Positions 10,280 through 19,650 of a stretch of DNA of 64,000 nucleotides are shown here, in pieces. The notes beneath the pieces are model-generated. The model saw only the letters and a program-made list of their open reading frames with translations. It searched no databases and was not told where the DNA came from. The stretch comes from Deltaproteobacteria bacterium HGW-Deltaproteobacteria-8. Lineage in GTDB: Bacteria; Desulfobacterota; Desulfovibrionia; Desulfovibrionales; Desulfovibrionaceae. Positions within the stretch are counted from its first letter, which is position 1. Every line of letters starts with the position of its first letter. Both the position numbers and the translations under genes were made by a program. The stretch lies in NCBI GenBank assembly GCA_002840405.1, contig PHAR01000001.1:330320-394319 (forward strand), written 5' to 3'.

Positions 10280-11119
10280 ATGCCCAAATCATTCCTGCCC
10301 CGGCTCACCCTGCCCCTTGCCGCCCTAGGCCTCGTGATCCTGCTCTGCGCCAGCGCCGCAACCGCGGCCACGCGCGTTGACCTGGCCAAGGAAAGCACCC
10401 TTGAGCAGGTGCTCCAGCGCGGCGTGCTGCGCGTGGGCTTCAGCACCTTCGTGCCCTGGGCCATGCAGGACAAGAAGGGCGAGTTCGTCGGCTTCGAGAT
10501 CGACGTGGCGCGCAGGCTGGCCCAGGACATGGGCGTGAAGGTGCAGTTCGAGCCCACCCAGTGGTCGGGCATCATCCCGGCGCTTCTGTCCGGCAAGTTC
10601 GACGTCATCATCGGCGGCATGGGCATCCAGCCCCAGCGGGGCTTGAAGGTCAACTTCACCATCCCCTACGAGTATTCGGGCATGTCCCTTGTCGCCAGCA
10701 AGAAGCTCGCGGGCAAGCTCAAGACCCTTGCCGAATTCAACCAGCCCGGCATCATCCTGGCCATCCGCCAGGGCACCACCGCTGTTGAGGCCGCCAAGAA
10801 GCACCTGCCCAAGGCCCAGGTGAAGTACTTCGACAACGAGGCCCAGACCATCCAGGAAGTGCTGAACGGCCGCGCCCACGCTGTCGTGGCCTCGGAGCCC
10901 TTCCCCGCTTTCCAGGCCCTGCGCAGCCCGGACAAGCTCTTTCTGCCGGTGCCCAAGGCCTTCACCAGGGAGCCCATCGCCTTTGCCGTGCGCAAGGGCG
11001 ACCCGGACTTCGTGAACTTCCTCGACGGCTGGATCCGCGTGGTCTCCGACGAGGGCTGGCTCACCGAGCGCCACGACTACTGGTTCCGCAGCAACGCCTG
11101 GAAAGGCATGGTGGAGTAG
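10280..11119 (+). CDS. Periplasmic amino acid-binding protein (family 3)
   Basis: A 279-aa solute-binding protein with a Sec signal peptide (cleavage near ATAA, residue about 30). The mature part begins with the family 3 pattern GVLRVGFSTFVPW, followed by KGEFVGFEIDVARRLA and a type II two-lobe fold. It delivers a polar amino acid to the flanking permeases; the exact ligand cannot be read from sequence. AAAGGAGG lies ahead of the ATG. It sits between the two permease genes. Confidence 0.93.
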   Translation: MPKSFLPRLTLPLAALGLVILLCASAATAATRVDLAKESTLEQVLQRGVLRVGFSTFVPWAMQDKKGEFVGFEIDVARRLAQDMGVKVQFEPTQWSGIIPALLSGKFDVIIGGMGIQPQRGLKVNFTIPYEYSGMSLVASKKLAGKLKTLAEFNQPGIILAIRQGTTAVEAAKKHLPKAQVKYFDNEAQTIQEVLNGRAHAVVASEPFPAFQALRSPDKLFLPVPKAFTREPIAFAVRKGDPDFVNFLDGWIRVVSDEGWLTERHDYWFRSNAWKGMVE

Positions 11120-11128
11120 CAGCCACCA

Positions 11129-12079
11129 ATGACGCCCCCGTCCGACCCAGATCCAGGCACGGCTCCGGGAACAGCCACGGCCCAGGCCACGGTACTCGTG
11201 CCGAAGCTCGCGCCGGTGCTCCTGGTCGACCTGGCCGTGCTGCTGCTTGCAGGCGCGGGCGCGTCCTGGCTGGTGCTGCAGGCCAGGGCCAATTTGCCCT
11301 ACACCTGGGACTGGTCAATGATCCCGCAGTTCCTTGTCTACACCGGCGCGGACGGCTCCTGGCACGCCGGGCGCATCCTCACCGGCCTGGCCGCCACCAT
11401 CCGCCTGAGCCTCTGGGCCGGGCTGCTGGCGCTCCTGCTCGGCACCTGCGCCGGGCTCATGCGCGTGAGCCTGCGCCTGTTCTGGCGGCTCTGCGGCGGC
11501 GCGTACGTACTCTTCGTGCGCAACACGCCGCCCTTGGTGCTCATCTTCCTGTTCTCCTACTTCCTAAGCGGCCAGCTCATCACCGCCCTTGGGCTGGACA
11601 TGGCCGTGGCCGCAATGCCCCAGAGCCTGCAGCCCTTGGCCGAGGCGCTCTTCGGCCCCCTGCGGCAGATGCCCGGCTTCATCACCGCCATCGTCACCCT
11701 GGCGCTCATCGAGGGCGCCTACATGGCCGAGATCGTGCGCGCGGGCGTGCAGTCCGTCGAGCAGGGCCAGTGGGACGCGGCCTCTGCGCTGGGGCTCTCG
11801 CGCTGGCAGACCCTTGCCTCGGTCATCCTGCCCCAGGCCTTCCGGGGCATGCTGCCGCCGCTCACCAGCCAGTTCGTGTCCACGGTCAAGGACTCGGCCA
11901 TCGTGTCCGTCATCTCCATCCCGGAGCTGACCTTCCAGGCCCAGGAGCTGGTGAGCGCCACGTACCGCAGCTTCGAAGTATGGACGCTGGTGCTGGCGCT
12001 GTACCTGGCGCTGAACCTGCCCTGCTCGCTGGCCGCGCGCTGTCTGGAGCTGCGGCTGCGCCGGTCGGATAGAGGATAA
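11129..12079 (+). CDS. Polar amino acid ABC transporter permease, second subunit
   Basis: A 316-aa inner-membrane protein with a hydrophilic N-terminal tail of about 25 residues and then transmembrane segments. VRNTPPLVLIFLFSYF and the EAA loop WDAASALGLSRWQTLASVILPQAFR identify the HisMQ family. It ends the transporter gene set; the following gene is a glutaredoxin, 147 bases on. The missing ATP-binding subunit must be encoded elsewhere. Confidence 0.93.
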   Translation: MTPPSDPDPGTAPGTATAQATVLVPKLAPVLLVDLAVLLLAGAGASWLVLQARANLPYTWDWSMIPQFLVYTGADGSWHAGRILTGLAATIRLSLWAGLLALLLGTCAGLMRVSLRLFWRLCGGAYVLFVRNTPPLVLIFLFSYFLSGQLITALGLDMAVAAMPQSLQPLAEALFGPLRQMPGFITAIVTLALIEGAYMAEIVRAGVQSVEQGQWDAASALGLSRWQTLASVILPQAFRGMLPPLTSQFVSTVKDSAIVSVISIPELTFQAQELVSATYRSFEVWTLVLALYLALNLPCSLAARCLELRLRRSDRG

Positions 12080-12226
12080 GGCAGGGAGACAGAAGGCCAC
12101 GCCTAGGGCTGATCGCCGAGAAAGCTGCGCAGGGCTTTGACACTGGGCCTGTTTTCAAGCATCAGGAATAAAGTCGGAAAGAACAACGCGCCGCTTGGCG
12201 CTCATGAAACCACCAAGGAGATCAGC

Positions 12227-12481
12227 ATGGCCCCGGAAGTGAAGGTCTACGCCCTGTCCACCTGCATCCACTGCAAAAACGCCAAGGAGTATCTGGACCA
12301 GTGCGGGGTCAAGTATGACTGCGTGCATGTGGACCAGCTCACCGGCGACGAGCGCAAGGCCACCATCGAGGAGATCAAGAAGATCAACCCGTCCGTGTCC
12401 TTCCCCACCATCGTCATCGACGGGAAGCCCCTGGTTGGCTTCAACAAGGACAAGGTTGACGAGGCGCTGGGCAAGAAATGA
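12227..12481 (+). CDS. Glutaredoxin-like protein with CIHC active site
   Basis: An 84-aa thioredoxin-fold protein. The redox motif is STCIHCK near residue 13. The cis-proline segment VSFPTIVIDGK and the GF preceding the last helix are typical of glutaredoxins. I chose the ATG at 12227 because AAGGAG lies 7 bases ahead; the frame extends upstream without support. A small GCGCC/GGCGC hairpin lies in the leader at 12188-12201. It overlaps the next gene by 4 bases (ATGA), so the pair is probably one redox unit. Confidence 0.9.
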   Translation: MAPEVKVYALSTCIHCKNAKEYLDQCGVKYDCVHVDQLTGDERKATIEEIKKINPSVSFPTIVIDGKPLVGFNKDKVDEALGKK

Positions 12482-12786
12482 ATGCGCAGCAACTCTATGA
12501 TGCCCTGAAAAAGATCCAGGAGCCCAAGGGCTGCTACTTCAACGCGGACCTCTCCATGACCATGGCGCTCATGGAGAGCCTGCTGGTGAACAAGGAGCGG
12601 CTGGGCTACATGGCCTGCCCGTGCAGGCTGTCCAACGGCACGCTTGAGGCCGACCGGGACATCGTGTGCCCCTGCGAGTACCGCGAGGCGGACATGGCCG
12701 AGTTCGGGACCAAGGACTGGAACGAGGGCAAGCGGGAGCGGGTGTACGTGCCGGAGCGTAGGCCGGTGGAGAAGATATTAGGGTGA
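12478..12786 (+). CDS. Ferredoxin:thioredoxin reductase catalytic-subunit-like protein, variant cysteine set
   Basis: A 102-aa protein related to the FTR catalytic (beta) chain, which reduces a disulfide partner through a 4Fe-4S centre. It has two CPC motifs (Cys47/49 and Cys64/66) separated by 14 residues. The third CxC pair of classical FTR is absent: no cysteine occurs after residue 66. An extra cysteine stands at residue 19 (KGCYFN). It is coupled to the glutaredoxin gene by an ATGA overlap, so that glutaredoxin is the probable partner. Whether it holds a cluster is uncertain. Confidence 0.82.
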   Translation: MNAQQLYDALKKIQEPKGCYFNADLSMTMALMESLLVNKERLGYMACPCRLSNGTLEADRDIVCPCEYREADMAEFGTKDWNEGKRERVYVPERRPVEKILG

Positions 12787-12842
12787 TAAGGCTTTCGGCT
12801 CCGTAGAGTTGCACTTGCACACCAAAGGGAATCGGTAACACG

Positions 12843-13721
12843 ATGAAATTTGGATGGTTTCCAGAAAATCGCCAGTACAGCACGATTGATCTAATGATAC
12901 GGCCACTGCCTGAATTCGAACAAGCGATTACAACAATCACTGATTCTGAAAACATACATGACGATTGGTTCTACCCACCAATACAACTGCTAAACAATTC
13001 TAACAAAACAACCCCGGCAATTCCCACTCCCTGGTTCGCCTTACCTGCAACCCATTCTTTAGACTACACTGGGCCGAACGGCTCAGCCAAACTCAAAGAG
13101 TTCCTGATACTTATTCTTGGCTGGTTGAAAGGCTTAAAGCTACAGCCTGAAGGCTGGGGACACTTTTACAAAGTAGCAGTAAAACCAAGAAAGCTGATAG
13201 ATTTTTTCATTTCAGAAAAGGACATCCCAGCTTTGCTTAACCTTACCGTAAAGTTCTACCATAAACATGAGTCTAACGGCGCTGCAGCTACAATGTTTGG
13301 CGCTGTACACTGGTATTTGTTTTCACAATCTTACAGCCAGTACTTTGAGAAGCTTATGATGCAGTACACAGTTTTCGACACAATATATAATATTAACACA
13401 ACAATAACGAAGCCTAAATCCAAGCACACACACGCTGACCGCCTGCAATACATCTCCGACATTCTTAGCGTACCTCTCCCTAAATGGGGAGTTGTCCATG
13501 CTGGAAAGTCTGAACTTTCAACCCTACGAAATGAGCTTATCCACGAAGCAAAATTTTGTGGTGAACCAATAGGCTTCGCCGTCCCGTCTGCTAAATCCAA
13601 CATTCTACTAGAGCTAGAAGCATTCAATTGCAGACTAATTGCAGCAACACTTGGTGCTGTAGGTTCATACACACGCTCGTCCAGCGAGACGAGACAAATT
13701 CATTCTTTTGAAATTGATTAG
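12843..13721 (+). CDS. AT-rich orphan protein with HEPN-like RNxxxH motif
   Basis: A 292-aa protein that I do not recognise from overall sequence. Base composition is clearly AT-rich and codon use differs from every neighbour, which suggests horizontal acquisition. No signal peptide or clear membrane span is seen. Residues 226-236 contain RNELIH (Arg229, His234), the Rx4H pattern of HEPN ribonuclease domains, in a predicted helix. HEPN domains occur in toxin, abortive-infection and CRISPR-associated RNases, and also in inactive forms. The ribosome site (AAGGGAA) is weak. No antitoxin gene is adjacent. An RNase role is inference. Confidence 0.75.
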   Translation: MKFGWFPENRQYSTIDLMIRPLPEFEQAITTITDSENIHDDWFYPPIQLLNNSNKTTPAIPTPWFALPATHSLDYTGPNGSAKLKEFLILILGWLKGLKLQPEGWGHFYKVAVKPRKLIDFFISEKDIPALLNLTVKFYHKHESNGAAATMFGAVHWYLFSQSYSQYFEKLMMQYTVFDTIYNINTTITKPKSKHTHADRLQYISDILSVPLPKWGVVHAGKSELSTLRNELIHEAKFCGEPIGFAVPSAKSNILLELEAFNCRLIAATLGAVGSYTRSSSETRQIHSFEID

Positions 13722-13753
13722 ATTGCGGAATCACCCCTAGCCCCTCCCCCAAA

Positions 13754-13790
13754 CGAAAAAGCCCCGGTCCGCTTTCGCAGACCGGGGCTT
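13754..13790 (-). terminator. Rho-independent terminator of the RRM gene
   Basis: The 11-bp arms AAGCCCCGGTC and GACCGGGGCTT flank a 10-base loop. On the minus strand the stem is followed by a T-run (CTTTTTCG), so it terminates the RRM gene that ends at 13811. It may also stop the convergent orphan gene. Confidence 0.9.
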
Positions 13791-13810
13791 CGTAAGGTGC
13801 TTAGTTTTAA

Positions 13811-14080
13811 TTAGTACTGACGGGGCGGACGGGACTCGCGTTCCTGGGCCTCGTTGACCTTCAGGGCGCGGCCGCCGACTTCCTTGCCGTTCAGGGCCTG
13901 CACGGCCTCGCGGGCAGCGTTGTCGTCCATCTCCACGAAGCCGAAGCCGCGGAAACGACCAGTCTCACGGTCGCTGATGAACTTGACGGAGTTGACTTCG
14001 CCAAACTGGGAGAACAGGTTGCGGATGTCATCCTCGGAGGTGCTGAACGCGATGTTGCCGACATAGATAGACTTAGGCAT
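13811..14080 (-). CDS. Small RRM RNA-binding protein
   Basis: An 89-aa protein consisting of one RNA recognition motif. RNP2 is IYVGNIAF at residues 5-12 and RNP1 is RGFGFVEM near residue 45. A short basic tail (RESRPPRQY) follows. Such single-RRM proteins are common in cyanobacteria and sulfate reducers, where they bind RNA and often respond to cold. AGGAG precedes the ATG. A promoter is visible about 110 bases upstream, giving a long AT-rich leader. A strong terminator follows, so it is monocistronic. Confidence 0.93.
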   Translation of the reverse strand: MPKSIYVGNIAFSTSEDDIRNLFSQFGEVNSVKFISDRETGRFRGFGFVEMDDNAAREAVQALNGKEVGGRALKVNEAQERESRPPRQY

Positions 14081-14187
14081 GTGATAAAACTCCTAAAATA
14101 AACTGCTAAAAGGGTCGCCCATTACGCCTGAGCAAAAAGCCTCCAGAACTCAAATCCAGATGTTGTTAAATAGGCCCACTTCTCACG

Positions 14188-14216
14188 GTTGTAAAGGCCT
14201 AAATCGCAGAAATCAA
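14188..14216 (-). promoter_or_regulatory. Putative promoter of the RRM gene with long leader
   Basis: On the minus strand: -35 TTGATT (14216-14211), a 17-base spacer, -10 TACAAC (14193-14188). Transcription would begin near 14180 and leave a leader of about 100 bases before the RRM start. The whole gap 14081-14305 is AT-rich and holds no other gene. Confidence 0.5.
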
Positions 14217-14305
14217 AATTATTTTCATGTCCACTAAAACTGCGATAAAGCCGTCTGCATCCATGCGATTTACCGTGCTTCCGCTACTGGCAGTAGCTCT
14301 TGCTG

Positions 14306-15742
14306 CTACGCCAACTCGCCAAGGCTTGCCATTTTCCACTCCGCAAAGCTGTCCCGAGCCCGCTGGCTGTACAATTCCTTGCGAATTTTCTTGCCCGCGC
14401 GGCGGTTCAAATCCGGCGTGAGCCCGAAGTGCGCGTTGGACGGCTGGAAGGTCTTGGCCGGGGGCGTGCGCAGGTGGCCGAGGAGCGCGCCCAGCGCCGT
14501 GGTGGTGGGCGGCAGGGGCAGAGCACGGCCGCCCAGCTTGGCGCCAAGCATCAGCCCCACCCACAACCCGCAGGCCGCGCTCTCCAGGTAGCCCTCCACC
14601 CCGGTGATCTGTCCGGCCAGGTAGAAGCCGGGCCGGGCCTTGAGCTCCAGCTCTTCGGTCAACACCTCGGGCGCGTCCACAAAGGTGTTGCGGTGGATGC
14701 TGCCCAGGCGCAGGAACTCGGCCTTTTCCAGGCCGGGGATCATGCGGAACACGCGCTCCTGCTCGCCGTACTTGAGCTTGGTCTGAAACCCCACGAGGTT
14801 GAACGCGGTCTTTTCCTTGTTCTCCGCGCGCAGCTGGACCACGGCAAAGGCCTCCTCGCCGGTGCGCGGATTGGGCAGGCCCACGGGCTTGAGCGGCCCA
14901 AAGGCCAGGGTCAGCCGCCCGCGCTCGGCCATCTCCTCCACCGGCAGGCAGCCCTCGAAGTGGATGTGCTGCTCGAACTCGCGCGGGGCGACCTTTTCCC
15001 CGGCGATGAGCGCCGCAAGGAAGGCGTCGTACTGCTCCTCGGTCATGGGGCAGTTCAGGTAGTCGTCCTCTTCCGGCCGGTAGCGGCTGCCCCAGAAGGC
15101 GATGTCCATGTTCACGCTCTGGCGGCTGACGATGGGCGCGATGGCGTCGTAGAAATACAGGCGCTTGCCGCCGTCCTCCACTGCCGTGGCCTCGGCCAGG
15201 CTGTTGGCCAGGCTGTCGCTGACGAGCGGCCCGGCGGCCACTACCACGGCGTCAAAGCCCTTGAGCAGCGGCGAGTCCAGGCTGTCGATTTCGGCGCGCA
15301 CCACCTCGATGTTCGGGTCGTGCTCCATGATGGCGGTGACGTAGTCGGCAAAGAGCTTGCGGTCCACGGCCAGGGCCTTGCCCGCGGGGATGCGCGTCTC
15401 GTCGGCCACCTTCATGACCAGGCTGCCCAGCTCGCGCATCTCGGCCTTCAGCACGCCGATGGCCGTGGTCAGCTCCTCGGAGCGCAGGGAGTTGGAGCAG
15501 ACCAGCTCGGCCAGCTTGTCCGTCTCGTGGGCCGGGGAGGTCTTGTCCGGGCGCATCTCGAACAGGCGCACGCCAAAGCCCGCCCGGACCAGGGCCATGG
15601 TGCACTCGCACCCGGCCAGCCCGCCGCCGATGACCGCCACGCGCTCAACGGCATGGGTCTGCGGAACGTTGACCTGAGGTTCATCGGCCTGAAGCTCGTC
15701 GGTCCGTAACTCGTCGCCCTGGGACTCGTTGTTATCCGGCAT
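14306..15742 (-). CDS. trmFO: Methylenetetrahydrofolate-tRNA-(uracil-5-)-methyltransferase
   Basis: FAD- and folate-dependent enzyme that makes ribothymidine at tRNA position 54. About 478 aa. The FAD-binding VIGGGLAGCE starts near residue 35. The conserved cysteines lie in LVCSNSLRSEE and YLNCPMTEEQY. The C-terminal GQITGVEGYLESAA motif is typical of TrmFO. The ATG at 15742 adds an unusual hydrophilic N-terminal extension of about 30 residues built of five-residue repeats (GDELR, TDELQ, ADEPQ). A later start would remove it, but no ATG is available. It is divergent from dppD across 53 bases. Confidence 0.94.
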   Translation of the reverse strand: MPDNNESQGDELRTDELQADEPQVNVPQTHAVERVAVIGGGLAGCECTMALVRAGFGVRLFEMRPDKTSPAHETDKLAELVCSNSLRSEELTTAIGVLKAEMRELGSLVMKVADETRIPAGKALAVDRKLFADYVTAIMEHDPNIEVVRAEIDSLDSPLLKGFDAVVVAAGPLVSDSLANSLAEATAVEDGGKRLYFYDAIAPIVSRQSVNMDIAFWGSRYRPEEDDYLNCPMTEEQYDAFLAALIAGEKVAPREFEQHIHFEGCLPVEEMAERGRLTLAFGPLKPVGLPNPRTGEEAFAVVQLRAENKEKTAFNLVGFQTKLKYGEQERVFRMIPGLEKAEFLRLGSIHRNTFVDAPEVLTEELELKARPGFYLAGQITGVEGYLESAACGLWVGLMLGAKLGGRALPLPPTTTALGALLGHLRTPPAKTFQPSNAHFGLTPDLNRRAGKKIRKELYSQRARDSFAEWKMASLGELA

Positions 15743-15795
15743 GATTTCAGCTATCCTTACAGAAGATTTCCAATGGAGCAAAACAGGCACGGCCC

Positions 15796-16814
<1,019 letters not shown>

Positions 16815-16818
<4 letters not shown>

Positions 16819-17789
16819 CCGCCCTGCTGGAACTCGAGGCCGTGGCCCGGCACTACCGCGTCAGCGGCGGGCTGCTGGGGCTCACGCGCGGGCTGGTGCG
16901 CGCCGTGGACGGCGTCAGCCTCACCCTCGCGCCCGGCGAAAGCCTGGGCCTGGTGGGCGAGAGCGGCTGCGGCAAGTCCACGCTCGCCCGCTGCATCCTC
17001 GGGCTGGAGCCGCTGGACGCCGGGACCATCCGCTTCCAGGGCCGGGACATCAATGACTGGCCCCAGACCGAGCTGCGCCGCCAGATGCAGATGGTCTTCC
17101 AGGACCCCTACTCTTCGCTCAACCCGCGCATGAGCGTGGGCAGCATCGTGGCCGAGCCCCTGGTGATCCATTCCATCGGCAGCGCGGCCGAGCGCAAGGC
17201 CAAGACCCTGTCCTTGCTGCGTACCGTCGGCCTGGACGCGGACATGGCCAAGCGCTACCCGCACCAGCTCTCCGGCGGCCAGCGCCAGCGCGTGGCCGTG
17301 GCGCGCGCCCTGGCCCTGGGCCCGGCGCTGGTGGTCTGCGACGAGCCCGTGAGCGCGCTGGACGTGTCCATCCAGGCCCAGGTGCTGCTGCTTTTGCAGG
17401 ACCTGCGGACGCGCCTGGGCCTGACCTACCTGTTCATCTCCCACGACCTGGCCGTGGTGGGCCAGGTCTGCGACCGCATCGCAGTGATGTACCTGGGCCG
17501 CCTGGTGGAGCTGGCCCCGGCCGAAGCGCTCATCCGCGAGCCCAGGCACCCGTACACCCGCGCACTGCTCTCCGCCGTGCCCGTGCCCGACCCCGGCCAC
17601 GCGCGCAGCCGCGAGCATCTTGTCGGGGAGCTGCCGAGCGCGCTTGATCCGCCTGCAGGCTGCCCGTTCCATCCGCGCTGCCCCGAGGTCATGGACATCT
17701 GCCGCAGCGAATTTCCGCCCGCCTTTGCTCCTGGCGAGGCGCGTCTGGCCCACTGCTGGCTGCACGCGCCCGGCCAAAAGGGCATGTAG
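16815..17789 (+). CDS. Oligopeptide/dipeptide ABC transporter ATP-binding protein (DppF/OppF type)
   Basis: A 324-aa partner ATPase of the preceding gene. Walker A is GESGCGKST, the signature is [15 protein letters not shown], Walker B is [12 protein letters not shown], and the H-loop is ISHDLAVVG. The C-terminal [15 protein letters not shown] is the second oligo_HPY cysteine region. The pair forms the heterodimeric motor of a peptide or nickel importer; the substrate cannot be told without the binding protein. The start overlaps the dppD-type stop. Confidence 0.94.
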
Positions 17790-17818
17790 GCGCAACCCCA
17801 CGCGACAAGGAGCAAACC

Positions 17819-18412
17819 GTGCGCGTTTCCGTCATCCTGGGCCACCCGGACCCAAGCAGCCTCAACCACGCCATCGCCCGCACCTGCGTGGACACCCTGC
17901 GCGGCATGGGCCATGAGGTGCGCTTCCACGACCTCCAGGCCGAGGGCTTCGACCCGGTGCTGCCTGCGGCCGAAACGGCCCGCGACGCCAAGCTGCCGCC
18001 GCTTGTGGCCCGGCACTGCGCGGAGATCGCCGAGGCCGACGGGCTCGTCCTGGTGCACCCCAACTGGTGGGGCCAGCCGCCCGCCGTGCTCAAAGGCTGG
18101 GTGGACCGCGTGCTGCGGCCCGGCGTGGCCTATGAATTTCTGCCAAGCGACGGCGGCGAGGGCGTGCCCGTGGGGCTGCTCAAGCCCATGACCGCCCTGG
18201 TGCTGAACACCTCCAACACGCCCGCCGTGCGCGAACTGGCTGTGTTCGGAGATCCGCTGGAGCGGCTCTGGGCCGACTGCATCCTGTCCTTCTGCGGGGT
18301 CAAAAATGACGTCCGGCGCATGTTCGGCGTGGTCTGCACCAGCACAGAGGAGCAGCGCCAGGCCTGGCTGCTTGAGGTCGCCGGGCTGGTGCGCCGGGAG
18401 TTCGCGGCCTGA
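17819..18412 (+). CDS. Flavodoxin-fold NAD(P)H oxidoreductase (KefF/NQO family)
   Basis: A 197-aa flavoprotein-like quinone reductase. The N-terminal [16 protein letters not shown] forms the FMN phosphate loop, and [20 protein letters not shown] is the family signature that contacts flavin and the dimer mate. The likely role is two-electron reduction of quinones or electrophiles. The start is GTG, with AAGGAG 8 bases ahead. It follows the ABC ATPase pair by 29 bases and may share its transcript. Confidence 0.9.
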   Translation: MRVSVILGHPDPSSLNHAIARTCVDTLRGMGHEVRFHDLQAEGFDPVLPAAETARDAKLPPLVARHCAEIAEADGLVLVHPNWWGQPPAVLKGWVDRVLRPGVAYEFLPSDGGEGVPVGLLKPMTALVLNTSNTPAVRELAVFGDPLERLWADCILSFCGVKNDVRRMFGVVCTSTEEQRQAWLLEVAGLVRREFAA

Positions 18413-18457
18413 CGGCCAAGGCTAAATTTCGCAATAGCAACCAAGGAGATCCGCCCC

Positions 18458-19012
18458 ATGCTGACCCGCGACCAAGCCTTCACCCTGCTGACCAAACACG
18501 TGCCTGACCCCCAGCTCATCAGCCACAGCCTGGAATCAGAAGCCGTGCTGGCCGCCCTGGCCCGCCGCCTGGGCAAGGACGAGACCCTCTGGGGCCTCAC
18601 CGGCCTGCTGCACGACCTGGACTACGCCACCACCAAGGACCACCCCGAACGCCATGGCCTGGACTCCGCCGGGCTGCTGGCTGGCCTGCTGCCGGAGGAA
18701 GCGCTCACCGCCATCCGCGCGCACAACTTCGAGCACACCGGCGCGGCCCCGGCCACGGACCTGGACTTCGCCCTGCGCTGCGGCGAAACCGTCACCGGGC
18801 TGATCCACACCAACGCCCTGGTGCGCCCGGCGCGCATGGACGGCATGGACGCCAAGAGCCTGAAGAAGAAGATGAAGGACAAGGCCTTTGCCGCCAGCGT
18901 CTGCCGCGAGACCATCGGCGAATGCCAGAAGCTGGGCCTGGAGCAGGCGGAGTTCTTCACCATCGCCATTGCCGCGGTGGCGGGCATCGCCGGCCAGGTG
19001 GGCCTGGCCTGA
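18458..19012 (+). CDS. HD-domain hydrolase-like protein
   Basis: A 184-aa cytosolic protein. The HD signature LLHDLDYA lies near residue 52, with an upstream histidine (SHSLE, residue 28) and a downstream HNFEH segment, consistent with the metal site of small HD phosphohydrolases. The substrate is unknown. AAGGAG lies ahead of the ATG at 18458. A promoter for the next gene lies just downstream, so this probably ends the transcript. Confidence 0.85.
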   Translation: MLTRDQAFTLLTKHVPDPQLISHSLESEAVLAALARRLGKDETLWGLTGLLHDLDYATTKDHPERHGLDSAGLLAGLLPEEALTAIRAHNFEHTGAAPATDLDFALRCGETVTGLIHTNALVRPARMDGMDAKSLKKKMKDKAFAASVCRETIGECQKLGLEQAEFFTIAIAAVAGIAGQVGLA

Positions 19013-19040
19013 GGCGGAGTTCGGGACAAGCGCCCGGCCC

Positions 19041-19069
19041 TTGCAATCGGGCCGCAGTTCCAGCAGAAT
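19041..19069 (+). promoter_or_regulatory. Putative promoter of the SH3/M48 gene pair
   Basis: TTGCAA (19041-19046), a 17-base spacer, and CAGAAT (19064-19069), each matching most consensus bases. It lies 41 bases upstream of the SH3-protein start. A CGGCCC/GGGCCG hairpin overlaps the -35 region. Confidence 0.42.
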
Positions 19070-19109
19070 GCCTAGGACTTGAATCAACCCTTTCAACAGG
19101 GAGAAACAC

Positions 19110-19640
19110 ATGAAGCGCCGCACTAAATCGGTGACAACACTCCTCGCCAGCCTGGCCTGCGTGGCGCTCTTCGCCCTGCCCGCCCTGGCCCAGGACAAGC
19201 TCTTCGTGGCCTCCGAGGGGGCCAAGCTCAAGGCCGACAAGAGCGCCAGCTCCGACACCGTGGCCGAGCTGCCCGTGGGCACGGAGCTCAAGGTCGCGGG
19301 CCAGGAGGAGAGTTGGTACAAGGTTTCGGCCAACGGCCGCTCCGGCTGGATCTATCGCGGCAAGGTGTCCGCCACACCGCCCGAGCCCTCCAAGCAGGGT
19401 GGCGACAACCTCTTCAGCGGCGCGGGCTCGAGCACCATCATGGTCAGCGAGGCCGACAGCGCGCGCAGCATGCGCGGCCTGAACGAGAGCGAGCAGGCTG
19501 CGGCCAAGGCCGCAGGACGCCCGGCGCGCCCCTTGTCCGATTACAAGAACGCCCTGGACAAGATCCTGGCCGAGAAGGTGGACAAGAAGGAGATCGAGAA
19601 CTTCCTCAAGACCGGCCACATCGGCGAGTACGCGAAGTAG
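19110..19640 (+). CDS. Exported bacterial SH3-domain protein
   Basis: A 176-aa secreted protein. It has a Sec signal peptide ending at ALPALAQ (residue about 27). One SH3b domain (about 30-92) carries the alternating pattern KLKADKSASSDTVAELPVGT and a WIYRGKV end. SH3b domains usually bind peptidoglycan or peptide stems. A helical charged tail follows. It sits 10 bases ahead of the M48 protease gene, so the two probably act together in the periplasm. Confidence 0.88.
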   Translation: MKRRTKSVTTLLASLACVALFALPALAQDKLFVASEGAKLKADKSASSDTVAELPVGTELKVAGQEESWYKVSANGRSGWIYRGKVSATPPEPSKQGGDNLFSGAGSSTIMVSEADSARSMRGLNESEQAAAKAAGRPARPLSDYKNALDKILAEKVDKKEIENFLKTGHIGEYAK

Positions 19641-19650
19641 GGGGCCATAC

